Assembly: GCA_031772625.1 (NCBI GenBank)
Contig: CM062820.1
Location: forward strand, 87,898,069 to 87,962,068
DNA: 64,000 bases
From: Pinus tabuliformis
Taxonomy: Eukaryota > Streptophyta > Pinopsida > Pinales > Pinaceae
Direction: 5' to 3'
The translations under genes were made by a program, and so were the position numbers. Every line of letters starts with the position of its first letter. Within the stretch, counting starts at the first letter, position 1. A model generated the notes under the pieces. It saw nothing but the letters and a program-made list of their open reading frames with translations, ran no database searches and was not told where the DNA came from. Below are positions 22,326 to 36,528 of the stretch, piece by piece.

Positions 22326-23052
22326 AATAAACCACCTATGAAGGTAAAAACTATATTCAAAACAAAACTTATAAAACTTACATTAAAACGTAAATTCCTA
22401 AACGTGTATTATATTATGAAAAGTTTGTTTAAGGTTTCCAAACTCATAACCTTTTATAATTGATGTCATATTATAATTAAACACATAATTTGTTTGAAGA
22501 AGGAAAGAAGAAATGCATGGACAACATCAACCAACAACACCAAGAATCAAACAGATCTATGTGCGGCATAAGCAAGAACACGTGGAATAGGCTAGGCACC
22601 AAACAATTGTTGGAGGGAAAAGGTGGAAGCAACATTAGTAGACGAAAAGTTATTGTTTCATTTCACTGCATTTTACAACTCAGTATGATGATGATGTCTA
22701 ATTTGGTCCATGGTCAATATGGAGTTGATACATACCCATTTCAAAATAAAAATAAAATATTTTCTAAATAAAAAACAATGTTGGTTGTAATAAATAAACA
22801 AAAATGAATATACATGTTGAGATAGTTTTATTAAAAATATTATAGCCTAATATAAAAGAGATGTCATAAAAATATCTTACCCTCCATCCGATATGAGGGA
22901 GATGCAAAAATATACCCCTCACACTCTCTAGGATAAAATAAATAAATAAATAAACACTTTATATTTTCATTTTGTAATGTGAAGGAGATGCATTGTTTTT
23001 ATACATATTAAAAATGAACAACTTATATAAACTATTTTAATATCCATGTTAA

Positions 23053-23091
<39 letters not shown>

Positions 23092-23897
23092 ATAACAAAA
23101 AAAATTATGTTAATAATAATAAATTATTTTAATGTTTAATGAGAATAATTAATTTAGAGTTAGAAGAATTTAATTAGTTTGTAATAAGTGTAATGAGACT
23201 GAGATGTGTAATTCATTCAATTCTTAATATAAAATTAATATGTCACATTTAATATATCAATAACAATAATAATTGAATTCAATGTGGATTATAAATAAAA
23301 TATTTCAATATGCAATGTTAAGTAATATTGGGGAGCATATTAATAACAGAAACATAATTGCATCAATAAAATACTTTCATATTAAGTAAAATGTTTTTAT
23401 CTCAACTATGTATATATTTTTTTATTGGGATGAGAAGCACTGTGTATAGCCAAGTATGAGGTAGATGCCCAATATGAAGTAGATGTTGTCACATAATACT
23501 ACATTTAAAAATAATAAAACAATATTTACATTAACAAAAAAAATAATAATTGCATCAATAAAATACTTCAATTTCCACCTTAATTTTATATAGAGAGATC
23601 ACTTAATTCAATGTAAAAAATGATAATTTCCTTTTGAATATGAGAGAGATTGGTAATTTAGTGAATACTTAATGTGGATGTGGAGTTCACTAAGGGCATG
23701 TAAAAATAAGAGTTGACATATGACATATAGAAATAATATTATTGATATTTATAATGTGTAATTCATTCTATGTTTAGTAAACATGTAATATCTAAAACAA
23801 ATATATATTAATAAAGAAATTTAAATTACATATTTTCGTATATTTTCACTTTTTATTATGATAGAGATTTGTAATGTAGTACATTTTTAATATGGAG

Positions 23898-23987
<90 letters not shown>

Positions 23988-24139
23988 GAGGTCATAATTT
24001 CTACTTCTATATATAAGTGGGCATGTATTAACATTTTAATGTGGAGAATGTAAGTTACAAATAAAATATTTCAATGTGAACTATTAAAAGAAAAATTTTC
24101 TTATACTTTGAACATTTTATCATGGTTTTCTTCAAAATT
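22326..24139. other. AT-rich DNA without recognisable gene
   Basis: Contains (TA)n tracts at 23058-23089 and 23900-23985. A segment at 23460-23515 (gtagatgttgtcacataata) matches the macro-repeat near 36400 and 44085. An isolated 93-codon plus frame at 22490-22771 (KKCMDNINQQHQESNRSM) has higher complexity than its surroundings but matches nothing I know. Confidence 0.6.
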
Positions 24140-24297
24140 AGCATACATCCATCTTAACTTGAAATATACCAAAAGCTAAGAGGAAACAAGTATGTTGAGG
24201 TGCAAATTTGCACTAAAAATAGGTTTTCATCTTCATAGATTTGATCCCTCTCGAAGTTTGGTAGATTTGGAGTTAAGATGGATTTATGTCGGTTCAG
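24140..24297. mobile_element. Foldback (MITE-like) element, copy 2
   Basis: Same organisation as the copy at 22152: acatccatcttaact at the left and agttaagatggattta at the right, with ttgaggtgcaaatttgc and a ttgatccctctcga segment inside. It is more degraded than copy 1. Confidence 0.6.
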
Positions 24298-24350
24298 TAA
24301 AAGAAAATAGTGCATGTTACTAGTACAAATTCCATTGGATTATGCCCATA

Positions 24351-26554
24351 GAGGAATAAATAGTGTGGTTTGGAACCCTTAGATTATGATAAAGTCAACT
24401 CATTATTAATATTTATTATTAATATATGTATTATATTTAATCGTTTTATTGACTGAATCGATATTAATATTTAATTATTAGTTCAGTATTAAGTTATAAT
24501 ATTAATAAATGTTTTCAATAGAAAATTATAGTGTTGATAATATTATAACAATAATAATATGAAAAATATAATATTGGTGGATTATGAAGACTAGAGTGAA
24601 AGATAAGCGTGAATTTTTATTCCATCAAAGATGATATAGATACAATGTTTTGGGCATTCGATTCAAATTCCAAAGTATTTTGGACTACCAACATTTCTTT
24701 GAATTCCACACCATAACCCTAACAAATTAAGTGTCCAACATTTCCCACCTTAATCCAAAAGGGTGTATCTGTGTCCAAGCAGAAAGATGAGGGTAGATTC
24801 AAATGGCTTAATGTGCTCCTTGATTCTGGTGGGTTATGGAAGACCACAAACCAAATGCATATCAGAATCAAGCGTCTTCTACTGGTGCTTGTTTAAGGCT
24901 AACCACCAACTCAAAGAGTGTATAAGAAGTTGAAGTTATCTACCAGTGGTGGTTTAGGGTCGATGACCAACTCAAAAAGTGTAGTAGAAGTCGAAGTCTT
25001 CTACTAATGGTGGTTTAAGCTAGATCATTAATTCTGACACTTGGCTTGAAGAAAATCCTAAACTAATTCTAAATGTGGATAGAAGTTTATGTCCCCTGTG
25101 AAATGGAAGTGCTCCCTAAGGATGGTTCAAATATAACCACAAACTATTTAAACAGTGGTTGAAGTTGAGCATAAACTATTGGAACTTCGCTCCAAGGCCT
25201 GATGGGTCTTAAAACATTTCCAAATATGTTAAAAATTTGATTTTTTCCATTCATTAGAAGTGTGCACAGACTGAAATTTGAACATGAACACAAATTGATG
25301 TCGATTTGAAGATAACAGAAAAACAAATCATGCTAATGGATTTCATTCTAGCTATAACTTTGATTTTGGTTCAGGCTTGATGTACTAGTTTTCATTGTGG
25401 CTTAGGCTCACTTGTACATGATTTATTGATAGAGCTTCTAAATTAGAATCCTTATTGTTAATCACTCGTATTGTTCCCTCCCCATCAGGTAGAAAGTGAG
25501 AGGGATAAAATATTTCCACAATGCTCACATAGTTGAAGATTAAAAACTATTATCCTCCATATGCAAAATTCAAAGAGAATGTTGGGTTTTATTGAAAATG
25601 TGCCCATTTACAATTTAGTACAAAAACATATAAGTAAACTCACAAAATAACTATTTACAAATTACTAGTGAAAGATCCAATGAACCAAAATTTAATAAGC
25701 CAAATTTCTAAAATCATCCTCTACATCATATCTCACTCTTCCCTTGGCTCCAGGTTTGATGTGTATATACAAAATTTTATTTCTATAAACCACTTCCAAT
25801 GTCTAAATCAATAACATTGAATATTGGGAAATCAACAAATTACACCATTCCATTTAATGAATCTCGAAATATGTAAATTTGTGAATTTTCACTTTATTGT
25901 GTTAGAAATCATACTAGGGCCATCCTTGGTGTTTCCTTTTGGAATGTATATGAATCAATGAACTCATTGAACTTGGCCATAGAGAAACGTGGTCGTTGAG
26001 TGGTAGTTTTGCAGTCGATAATCTCCTCCAAGAATGTGGAAGCTGATGGCAAAATTTTTTGGGTACAACATCTCTAAGTGCTTAGTATTAGTCATGGCTA
26101 AGAGCCTTGATATGATCTCACCTGATTGATGCTACCCACACCTACATTATCATTCATCATGTAGTTCCAGTTGTGGAAACCATAGGACTTGATTACTAGT
26201 CTAGTGGGAAATAACACAAATCTAAACATACGGGTCACAAGGTCTACTCTGGCCATGAAAGTTACTTGAACTTGTCAAATCCAGGAATGGAAAGGCTTAA
26301 TCCTACATAGTATCAACTCTACATGTCTCAATTGCAATAATACTACCAAAGCCCATATTCGCCTAAGTGTTACATGCAAGACCAAAGATCCCATATTGTT
26401 CAATAGAAATACTAGCAACCAATAGGGATCAAAAGTATTTATATCATCCCATCTACTTTGTGCATGCAGGATCTCCATGACCACCATTCCTTTAATGGGG
26501 AAACTAGCACCTAGAACCATAAGATATTATAATCCCATGTAGAGGGTGACCTCA
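24351..26554. repeat. 2.2-kb tandem duplication, copy 1
   Basis: Starts gaggaataaatagtgtgg and ends gggtgacctca; the next base begins the second copy. Inside, at 24740, is a Copia-like LTR terminus: minus strand ATTAAGGTGGGAAA then TGTTGGACACTTAA, a PPT followed by an LTR start. 24351-24740 would then be LTR and 24741-26554 internal 3' sequence. A minus frame at 26275-26520 (MVVMEILHAQSRWDDINTFD) and a degraded continuation toward 25900 look protein-like but I cannot name them. Confidence 0.85.
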
Positions 26555-28760
26555 GAGGAATAAATAGTGTGGTTTGGAACCCTTAGATTATGATAAAGTC
26601 AACTCACTATTAATATTTATTATTAATATATGTATTAGTATTTAATTTTTTTATTGATTGAATCGATATTAATATTTAATTATTAGTTTAGTATTAAGCT
26701 ATAATATTAATAAATGTTTTCAATAGAAAATTATAGTGTTGATAATATTATAACAATAATAATATGAAAAACATAATATTGATGGATTATGAAGACTAGA
26801 GTGAAAGATAAGCGTGAACTTTTATTTCATCGAAGATGATATAGATACAATGTTTTGGGCATTGGATTCAAATTCCAAAGTATTTTCGACTACCAACATT
26901 TCTTTGAATTCCACACCATAACCCTAACAAATTAAGTGTCCAACATTTCCCACCTTAATCCAAAAGGGTGTATCTGTGTCCAAGCAGAAAGATGAGGGTA
27001 GATTCAAATGGCTTAATGTGCTCCTTGATTCTGGTGGGTTATGGAAGACCACAAACCAAATGCATATCAGAATCAAGCGTCTTCTACTGGTGCTTGTTTA
27101 AGTCTAACCACCAACTCAAAGAGTGTATAAGAAGTTGAAGTTATCTACCAGTGGTGGTTTAGGGTCGATGACCAACTCAAAAAGTGTAGTAGAAGTCGAA
27201 GTCTTCTATTAATGGTGCTTTAAGCTAGATCATTAATTCTGACACTTGGCTTGAAGCAAATCCTAAACCAATTCTAAATGTGGATAGAAGTTTATGTCCC
27301 CTGTGAAATGGAAGTGCTCCCTAAGGATGGTTCAAATATAACCACAAACTATTTAAACAATGGTTGAAGTTGAGCATAAACTATTGGAACTTGGCTCCAA
27401 GGCCTGATGGGTCTTAAAACATTTCCAAATATGTTAAAAATTTGATTTTTTCCATTCATTAGAAGTGTGCACAGACTAAAATTTGAACATGAACACAAAT
27501 TGATGTCGATTTGAAGATAACAGAAAAACAAATCATGCTAATGGATTTCATTCAAGCTATAAATTTGATTTTGGTTCAAGCTTGAGGTACTAGTTTTCAT
27601 TGTGGCTGAGGCTCAATTGTACATGATTTATTGATAGAGCTTCTAAATTAGAATCCTTATTGTTAATCACTCGTATTGTCCCCTCCCCATCAGGTAGAAA
27701 GTGAGAGGGATAAAATATTTCCACAATGCTCACATAGTTGAAGATTAAAAACTATGATCCTCCATATGCAAAATTCAAAGAGAATGTTGGGTTTTATTGA
27801 AAATGTGCCCATTTACAATTTAGTACAAAAACATATAAGTAAACTCACAAAATAACTATTTACAAATTACTAGTGAAACATCAAATGAACCAAAATTTAA
27901 TAAGCCAACTTTCTAAAATCATCCTCTACATCATATCTCCCTCTTCCCTTGGTTCCAGGTTTGATGTGTATATACAAAATTTTATTTCTATAAACCACTT
28001 CCAATGTCTAAATCAATAACATTGAATATTGGGAAATCAACAAATTACACCATTCCATTTAATGACTCTCGAAATATGTAAATTTGTGAATTTTCACTTT
28101 ATTGTGTTAGAAATCATACTAGGGCCATCCTCGGTGTTTCCCTTTGGAATGTATATGAATCAATGAACTCATTGAACTTGGCCATAGAGAAACATGGTCG
28201 TTGAATGGTAGTTTTGCAGCCAATAATCACCTCCAAGAATGTGGAAGTTGATGGAACAATTTTTTGGGTACAACATCTCTAAGTGCTTAGTATTAGTCAT
28301 GGCTAAGAGCCTTGATATGATCTCACCTGATTGATGCTACCCACACCTACATTATCATTCATCATGTAGTTCCAGTTGTGGAAACCATAGGACTTGATTA
28401 CTAGGCTAGTGGGAAATAACACAAATCTAAACATACGAGTGACAGGGTCTACTCTGGCCATGAAAGTTATTTGAACTTGTCAAATCCAGGCATGGAAAGG
28501 CTTAATCCTACAGATGATCAACTCTACATGCCTCAATTACAATAATACTAGCAAAGCCCATCTTCGCCTAAGTGTTGCATGCAAGACCAAAGATCCCATA
28601 TTGTTCAATAGAAATACTAGCAACCCATAGGGATCAAAAGTATCTATATCATCCCATCTACTTTGTGCATGCAGTATCTCCCATGACTACCATTCCTTCA
28701 ATGGGGAAACTAGCACCTAGAACCATAAGATATTATAATCCCATGTAGAGGGTGACCTCA
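26555..28760. repeat. 2.2-kb tandem duplication, copy 2
   Basis: Repeats 24351-26554 with only scattered substitutions (roughly 1-3% by eye) and two extra bases. It carries the same PPT/LTR terminus at 26945. The junction at 26554/26555 is exact. The arrangement LTR-internal-LTR-internal is what unequal recombination between LTRs of one element would leave. Confidence 0.88.
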
Positions 28761-29528
28761 CAGGTGCTCTAACATACCTTGGATACAAGCATTGTGTTCA
28801 AATGTACCAATACATGGAGACAAGGAACCATTTTATATGGTTTTGTAAGGCCACAATGTCGATCAATGAAAAAACCAATGGTCCACTATTAAAGAATAGT
28901 AGGGATCATACGCTTCCAAGTGATCATGTAAGGTAGAGAAAATAACAAGGCTCCATGGAGAAGAACAACGATATTTCTTACAACACCATATACAAATAAA
29001 TATTCAAATAGAGCCCATAAAATTTGAAGGGAAAATTGCAGAAAGTGGTGCCTAAGAAAACAAGATGATGAGAAAGAATACATGTAGATTGTAAAGAAAA
29101 ATGACCATCAAAACATGAGTGAGGAAAATCATTGGAATGTAGAGCATAATTACAGATAAACAGTTACCAAAAATGGGTATTTTGTGTATGTGAATTTCAT
29201 TTCTAAATTATTTGAAATGTAGCCAGGAATTTCCCCATAGAAGAGACGGATTAGCATAGGAAGCTACCATGTGGTCTAAAACCCTAAACAAAGAAAACTC
29301 AAAACTATGCACACACATAGAAATTGTTACACTGGAATGTCAAAGCAAAGCATAGAAATGGCCAAGGATTTTAGGAATATTCAAAGTGGGAGATATGTCA
29401 AACTTAGAGAGGAGTTGTGACATTTTTAATTCATATTCCAAGGTCACTTCCTATTCAAACTCTTTAATTTTCTTTAATTTATATATTTACACTTTTTCCA
29501 CCCATTCCCTAAGATTAGGTGTATAACA
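28761..29528 (-). mobile_element. Copia-2 3' LTR region (right end fixed at 29528)
   Basis: At 29528 the minus strand has ATTAAGGGGGAA followed by TGTTATACACCTAATC, a PPT/LTR boundary matching the form of those at 24740 and 26945. The segment 29415-29500 (ttcatattccaaggtcact) recurs at 34125-34205. The LTR's left end is not resolved; 28761 is simply the end of the tandem duplication. Confidence 0.45.
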
Positions 29529-32500
29529 TTCCCCCTTAATATGAAGGGGCATTTGTGAGTCCAAGCATCATTCTAAATATTTCAAACTTTTCTCTTCCAA
29601 GTGTTATGGTGAAGATTCCTACAATTTTCTCATTTATGGAAAAATGTCATGGATGAATAATATTGGCCTCTACATGGTATCGAATCAAATGATCCTTTAT
29701 GTTGATATGTTCAATTCAATCATGAAATTTGGGATTCTTAGAGAATTAATTGCAACGGTATTTTCAATTAGAAGGGGAATAAAGTTCACTTGCTTCTCTT
29801 ACAAGTATTCAATATCTTTCTTGAGCCACAAAACCTCCTTGGTTTCTTCTGCAATTTCCACATATCCTACCTCTATTTTAGAATCAATTGGAACTAACTA
29901 TTCAGGAGGAGATAACTCATAATCCAAGACATATAAGATTTCTAGAAGTAGACACTCCATTTTTCTCATTTCTATCAAAGTATGAATCTTAATACCTAAT
30001 TAGGCTAAAGTCATCCACTTGTGAATACTTGAGTTCCTTTAAAGAACTTTAGAACAATTTTTTCATCATATTGATGTCCTTCACATGTCCTTTGCATAAA
30101 TGTGGAAAGGATTACAATAAAAAATGAACTATATGGTTTGATAGTGGTGAGGTAGATAAGACTTTCCACAAGTTATGTAGGCTTTGTTGCATCCTAAAAT
30201 TTGTTTATTTCCTTAAATATGAGCTTTAGATTTTGTTCCATTGGAGTCGACACACAATTGTATTTATCCATACCAAACTTTTTCAACAATTCTCCAATGT
30301 ACTTATTTTAAGAGAGGAATACATAACTTGGATGTCGGGTCACTTCAATACCTAAGTAGAAATGAAGGTGTCCCAAATCTGTCATCTTAGATATTTTCTT
30401 AAATACTTTCTTTATGGATGAAATATAAATTTCATTATTCCATGTAATCAATAGATCATCTACATATATATCACAATATCAACAAACATTTTCCCAAATT
30501 TCTTGATAAATAGACATGCATCATCTAGATTAAAGTGTTTGAAATTTAATTTCAAAATATACTTATTCAATTTTTCATATGAAGCTAGTAATGCTTGTTT
30601 TAGACCATATAAAGATTTGATGAGTTTACATAATTTATGTTCTTTTCCCTTGACAACAAAGCTTTTTGGTTAGGACATGAAGACATTTTCTTTTGAGTCT
30701 TCATTCAAAAAATAAGTATTCACATCCATGCAATGGACTTTCCATCCATTTTGAGTTGCCATGGAAAAGAGACTGTATATGGTGGATGATTTTGCTATTT
30801 GGGGGAATTTCTATTCATAATCAATACTTTATTTCCATGAAAATTATTTTTCCATGAGCCTTTCTTTATTATTTTCAAGTGTTCCATCTAATTTACACCT
30901 ATTCTTGTATACCCACTTATGGATAATAGGTTTGATTCCAAATGGACTGTCCACTAGCTTCCATGTTCCATTCCTTACAAGAGAATCATGCTCCTTTTGC
31001 ATTACTTCCTTCCATTCATCAAGAGAATAAAATTATTTAAAGGAATTTGGCTCAAAATTTGTATATAAATTCAATTTACAATCATAAGAAACATCCATAT
31101 CATCAACATAATATACATATCTCCATTTGTTTAGTGGAACTTCTAGTTTCTTTCTTTCTAACCACATTAGGGTCAACACTTTCAAGTTTTCTTGGTGAGC
31201 CATTTTCGGGGACCTTTCTGAGATGGTCCAAGTTTCTCTATTAGTTTATGTGGAACTCCATTAAGATTTATCCTTCCAATCTTCTCAATCACATCACTTA
31301 AAGTGTCTTCTTAGTTCGAAGGAGTGGTCAGAACTTCGTAAGGTGGAGATATTACTTCAGAAGGATATTCCATAAATTGATCAAAGATAGGGATCCCAAA
31401 TCAAATATATGAAATATAATTATCAAATACATAATAAGTTTTTTCATGACTGAATCTATCCAAATGATCAAGTTGTTTCTCAATAGTATTGTTTGTCTTG
31501 GAATATTAAAAAAAAATCACATCTCTAGACAATATAAAATTATTATTTAACTTATCGTATTGATTATATTAATTGGTGGTATTTGATTACCCCAAGAATA
31601 TTCATTTTCAACTCCTTTCATTAAGCTTGCTTACTTGTTCCTTAGGAATCAAGGCATAGCAGGCAGAACCAAAAAACCTAAGATGGCTTACTGAAGGAAT
31701 GTGGTTATACCCATTTCATAAGGAGTCTTGTTTTTTAGAACATGAGATGGAAATTTTATTCTTATATATAATGTACATAGAACTACATTATTTGAAAACA
31801 TCGACTTTACATTTTTTAAGATCACTGATTGAATCATATTTAAGATAGTCCTGTTCATTCTTTTAGCTACACTATTTTGTTAAGGATGGTAAGGAATAAT
31901 AGTTGGATGTTGAATCCTATGTTGGTAAAGGCAATTTACAAATTCATTAGAACTACATTATTTTCCATTTTCAGTACGAAGAGAGTTAGTATGTGATTGG
32001 GCATCATTTTGAAACACATGCATGAAAATTTCTAAATGTTTCAAAATATTTTGATTTACATTTCAAAAAGTATACGCAACATATCATGGTATACTCATCA
32101 ATGAAAGTCATCATATATTTATCTCCATTTGTAAATGGAATAAGAATAAGACCACACAAATTAGAATGAATAAATGCAAGCTTTATGCGTGATCTAGAAC
32201 CAGAATCATGGAATGGCTATTTCTTATGTTTTCCTAGGAATATACAAGCATCACATTTCTTGAGTTTCCTTATCATAATTAAGATGTCTAAATCTTGCAT
32301 ACCGTAGAAGATTGGATCAAAATGTACCTTCATTTTACTAAGAACTACATGTGGAACTTTATGCATGAGCAAATGTTCCTTGTAACTTCAGCAATCTTTC
32401 CTCCTCTATTCCATTCATCACATTTGTCTTGTACGATGCTTTTCCTATCTCAACTTTTCCATCAAACATACAAATGGAGTGTCCTTCTTAGAAAATTTGA

Positions 32501-33745
32501 ATAAGGGATAAAATGTTTTTCTGTAGTTCTAGAAAGTAGAGTACATCATGTAAAATAAAATTAAGCCAAGGAATTTTAAGCCTGATGGTGCCAAGTTCAG
32601 ATGGCTTGAGACTTGACTTGTCTACAAAGTACACTACTCCATCTACATTGTCAGTGATTTCTTCAAAGTATTTCTTGAAAGTCAATGGAAGGTTTCTCAT
32701 GTATCAACCAACCATGCATCTTTCTAAGGAGTAAATGAAATATGAAACACATCTCCATCTACTCCAAATTGCAATGGCAAACAATATAATGAATAGATTT
32801 AGGGACTTTACTATTCATTGAATTTGGTGTTTTACGTTTGTATTATTTCTGTTCTTTCTTGATTGTTTCCCAAGGGATTTTGCAGGTGGCTTCATCATGT
32901 CCATTTCTATCACAATGAATGTAGTGGATATCATACCTTTCTCTTTAAGCATTTTTACCCCCCCCCCCCCCCCCCCGCCCCCTCCTCTATGATTATTTGA
33001 TCCACATATTCTTTTATCGCACCTTCCTTTGGAAGAATATTTTGATTGATTCTTCTCTTTCTATGCAATTCACACTACTTCAAGGGACTGAGAAGTAGTC
33101 TTCGTCTTCTCAAAATCCTTCTCTTTTCTGGAAACTTCTCCATAAGAATGTTAAAATTAATTTCCTTGAGTTGGGCATTATCTTGTATAGATTCAAGATA
33201 GTGAGAGTATGTATGATATAGAGCCTTGAAAAAGGCTACGAGTGGAATGTCCATTTAAACTCCAATGGCTTATACATCATCCATGATGGCTCTAATCTTT
33301 GAGGTTAGAGCCAAGGGGTCATCGTCCTTCAACTCCATGTTCAAGAGTTTAATCATCAACTAAACTACTTCAAATTTAGATAGTGAGCCATATAAATATT
33401 TCAAATTCTTTAATGCATCATAAACATTTGTAATTGGAATAATATGAAGGCTCAACTCTTAATTTATAGAAGTAGTAATTAAGGAATAACCCTTTTTTTT
33501 CCATGTCTTCTGAAATGGCCAGCTCCTTATCTAATGTGGGCTTGATAGGTGCATTTCCACCCTCTCCTTCATAGATGCATTTACATAAGTCATTAAAGAC
33601 GAGACTGTGCTTGATCCCCCTAGACCATTCTTGGTAATTCTTATTTCCAATTAGTACTACACCAATGATAGAGATGGGGGAATAGAGTGATATTGTTTAT
33701 TCAAACTATTCCTCCGATGAGCTTGGTTTTGGTACTCGCTACTCA
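29529..33745 (-). pseudogene. pol: Copia-2: decayed gag-pol
   Basis: Minus-strand order is right to left. A gag-like region lies at about 33745-32890 with a damaged zinc knuckle (HCDRNGHDEATC, first Cys replaced). The protease region is at 32700-32490 (VVYFVDKSSLKPSELGTIRL, FILHDVLYFLELQKNILSL). Integrase is at about 32280-31650 (KYMMTFIDEYTM, VYFLKCKSKYFETF). RT is at about 31050-30250, with the substrate-pocket block WKVHCMDVNTYFL near 30710 and the catalytic IYVDDLL near 30465. Every domain is split by stops and frameshifts. It is older than Gypsy-1 and Gypsy-2 judging by decay. Confidence 0.75.
32957..32986. repeat. Poly(C) tract
   Basis: About 20 C residues, one G, then more C-rich sequence, inside the Copia-2 gag remnant. 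A run this long is unusual in such AT-rich DNA. Its length may be inaccurate in an assembly. Confidence 0.85.
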
Positions 33746-34345
33746 TTAAAATTCAAAGAATTGTAGAAGAAGAAGATAAATTATTAGTATTTCTATGAAG
33801 ACAACTTGGATGATTTGTTGGTTAAAATATGCATGTATTTCCTAGGTGAAACATAAACAATAGGTTTCATCGCATCGCCAAATTTTTGGTCAATTATGAC
33901 AGTGTGCAGTTCGAACCTACAACGTGGATATGTCAAAAACAAATTAATAGAGGACAAAGAAACTGCAGAAGCATAATAATGTAACTAGAAGCATCTCTAA
34001 ATATTATAAGAGAGGAGAGACTATTATGATATGTACATAATGCACAACTATTGTACTATAGTTGTACCTACACACATAACAACAGTATCTAGCCATCTTA
34101 TAGAATCATGAATATATAACATGAGGAGGTGTAACCTTTTGGATTCATATTCCAAGGTCACTTTTTATTCTAACTCTTCAATTTTTTTAATTTACATATA
34201 TTTTTTGCAGCAAATCCTTGAGGCTTCTAAGAAAAAAAAAAATTGATACGGAGCATTAGTAGAAATTTTTTTTATAGATACAAGAGTGGTAGGACATCAA
34301 AATAAAATGCCGATGATTTCAGTGCAAGTAATGAAGACAGTTTAG
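33746..34345 (-). other. Leader / LTR-related remnant upstream of Copia-2 gag
   Basis: No gene. 34125-34205 matches the Copia-2 3' LTR region at 29415-29500, so part of the 5' LTR of Copia-2 probably lies here, though its ends cannot be placed. Confidence 0.4.
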
Positions 34346-34357
34346 GCTTTGATACCA
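34346..34357 (-). other. Primer-binding-site-like sequence, initiator-Met type
   Basis: Plus-strand gctttgatacca is the complement of TGGTATCAAAGC, one mismatch from the initiator-Met PBS. It sits one base left of the LTR-like block at 34359. Confidence 0.55.
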
Positions 34358-34358
34358 A

Positions 34359-34662
34359 TGTACCATTGTGAGAGAAAATAGGAAATGTATATGAAGATGA
34401 AAGGCTAGATTTGAGGAGATGTAGAAATGACCACAACTTGTGGCCCTCACACAATAAAGTAGGCTAGGAAAGTACCCGCTTTGATGCCACTACTGGGCTA
34501 TGCAGTCCAGAATTAAAAATAAGCATAAATTGTTATTTCATAAAATATTATACAAATATAAATACAATGTTTTGACCATTGGATTCAATTTCCAAGGCCT
34601 TTTGGACTCCTAATAACTATTCACATTCCACACCATAACCCTAAGAGATCAGGTTTCCAACA
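34359..34662 (-). mobile_element. Copia-type 5' LTR-like block
   Basis: The plus strand begins tgtaccattg and ends ggtttccaaca. The last about 130 bp resemble 24610-24740 (atacaatgttttg, ccacaccataaccctaa), so it is more similar to the LTR inside the 2.2-kb duplication than to the LTR ending at 29528. It may be the partner LTR of an outer element into which Copia-2 inserted. Confidence 0.5.
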
Positions 34663-34937
34663 AATACTTATAACAATAATATTAATAACATTAATAATAC
34701 TAATGTAATTATAATGAAATATAATAGTATTATTACATGTAATAATTCATCTTATATTAATGTAATGATGTTATTGTATAGTAATAATCCTCTTGTTAAC
34801 ACTTTTAACAAAAATAATGATATTATTAATATTATTGTTGTCAATAATATTTGAGTAATCACTTTAACATTAGTATTAACAATATAACAAAAACACCACC
34901 ACTAACAACAACAATGATAATATTAATAATCAGTAAA
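34663..34937. repeat. AAT/ATT-rich low-complexity DNA
   Basis: Interspersed aataataatattaataac-like trinucleotide-biased sequence. No gene is visible. Confidence 0.7.
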
Positions 34938-35221
<284 letters not shown>

Positions 35222-35369
35222 TCCATGTGCATTGGAATATTTTATAGATAACCCACATTGAATTTTTTTATATTATGGATAACTTTTAAACACCCCATTT
35301 AAGTTTATATTATATTCTTAAAATTATATTAAAATGTTAAGATTTTTACATCTTACTCACATTCAAAAG

Positions 35370-35422
<53 letters not shown>

Positions 35423-36482
35423 TACTTTAATTAATTTTTCTCATTCTAAAGTTAATATAAAATTATGTTATTTCACAAGGGCATCAAAATATTCTATTTA
35501 TGACTAAGAGCAAGAATGAAATATTTTTACCATATCACATTGTAATAGCAACAACAAACCCCAATCATAGTGAAAGTGACATTATTAATGTTTTATAATC
35601 TCAGAATGCAGGCTTCTGTGATTCATGATTTATGCAAGTACTTTTCAAAGCAATCACATATCAAATTTAATGTCGACGTGTTTCAAATCACTTACTGTGG
35701 TTCATAATCAAGACAAAGATGGATAGATTGCTATGTGATTTCTCGGAAAGTATTTTTAATGTTTTATAATTTTTTTAAAAGTAACTAAACATATGTTTTT
35801 TATTATAGTTGATATTACTTTTTCATTTAGAGAATATTTAATTTTTATTTTATGAGGGACACATGTCAACTTAATGTTGATAACAAAATAAATTACGCAT
35901 CTTCCCCATATTGAGGTGTAGAATTTGCTTCTCAGCACATTGATATTACTAATAATAATATTAGTATAAATAATATTAAAACCATGATATTAACATTAAT
36001 ACTAAAAACAATTAATAATAATAATCTTAATAGTAACATAATTAATAACATTAAAAATGTTACATTATTGAAAATACATCAATTATAACATAAATACACA
36101 TTAATATAATTATATAATAACATTGTTATACGTAACAACTCATCTTGTAGTAATATTATAATGTAAATATTTAATATTACATTTATATTAATATTATTGA
36201 TAACATTAACATTTACAATGTTATAATAATAATAAAATTAATAATAATATTGTTAATATAACTAATAAAAACATTAATTTAAATAATATTAAAATCAACA
36301 CTTATATCATTAATATTAATAATAATGTTATTAGTAACATCATTAATATAATAATATTACTATATTTGACAAATCATCTTATTGTGCCTCAGAGTCACTC
36401 TACAATGTAGTATATGAGGCACATGTTGTCACATATCATTACATATAAAAAAATAAAAAAATATATGTTGGCTAATATTAAA
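35222..36482. other. AT-rich spacer of macro-repeat copy R2
   Basis: Contains a (TA)n tract at 35373-35419 and AAT/ATT-rich sequence at 35940-36370. The macro-repeat motif gtagtatatgaggcacatg is at 36409. No gene. Confidence 0.6.
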
Positions 36483-36528
36483 CAATGGGGAGCTTGATAA
36501 ATTCATATGGAGTAATCTCCCTTAGGGT

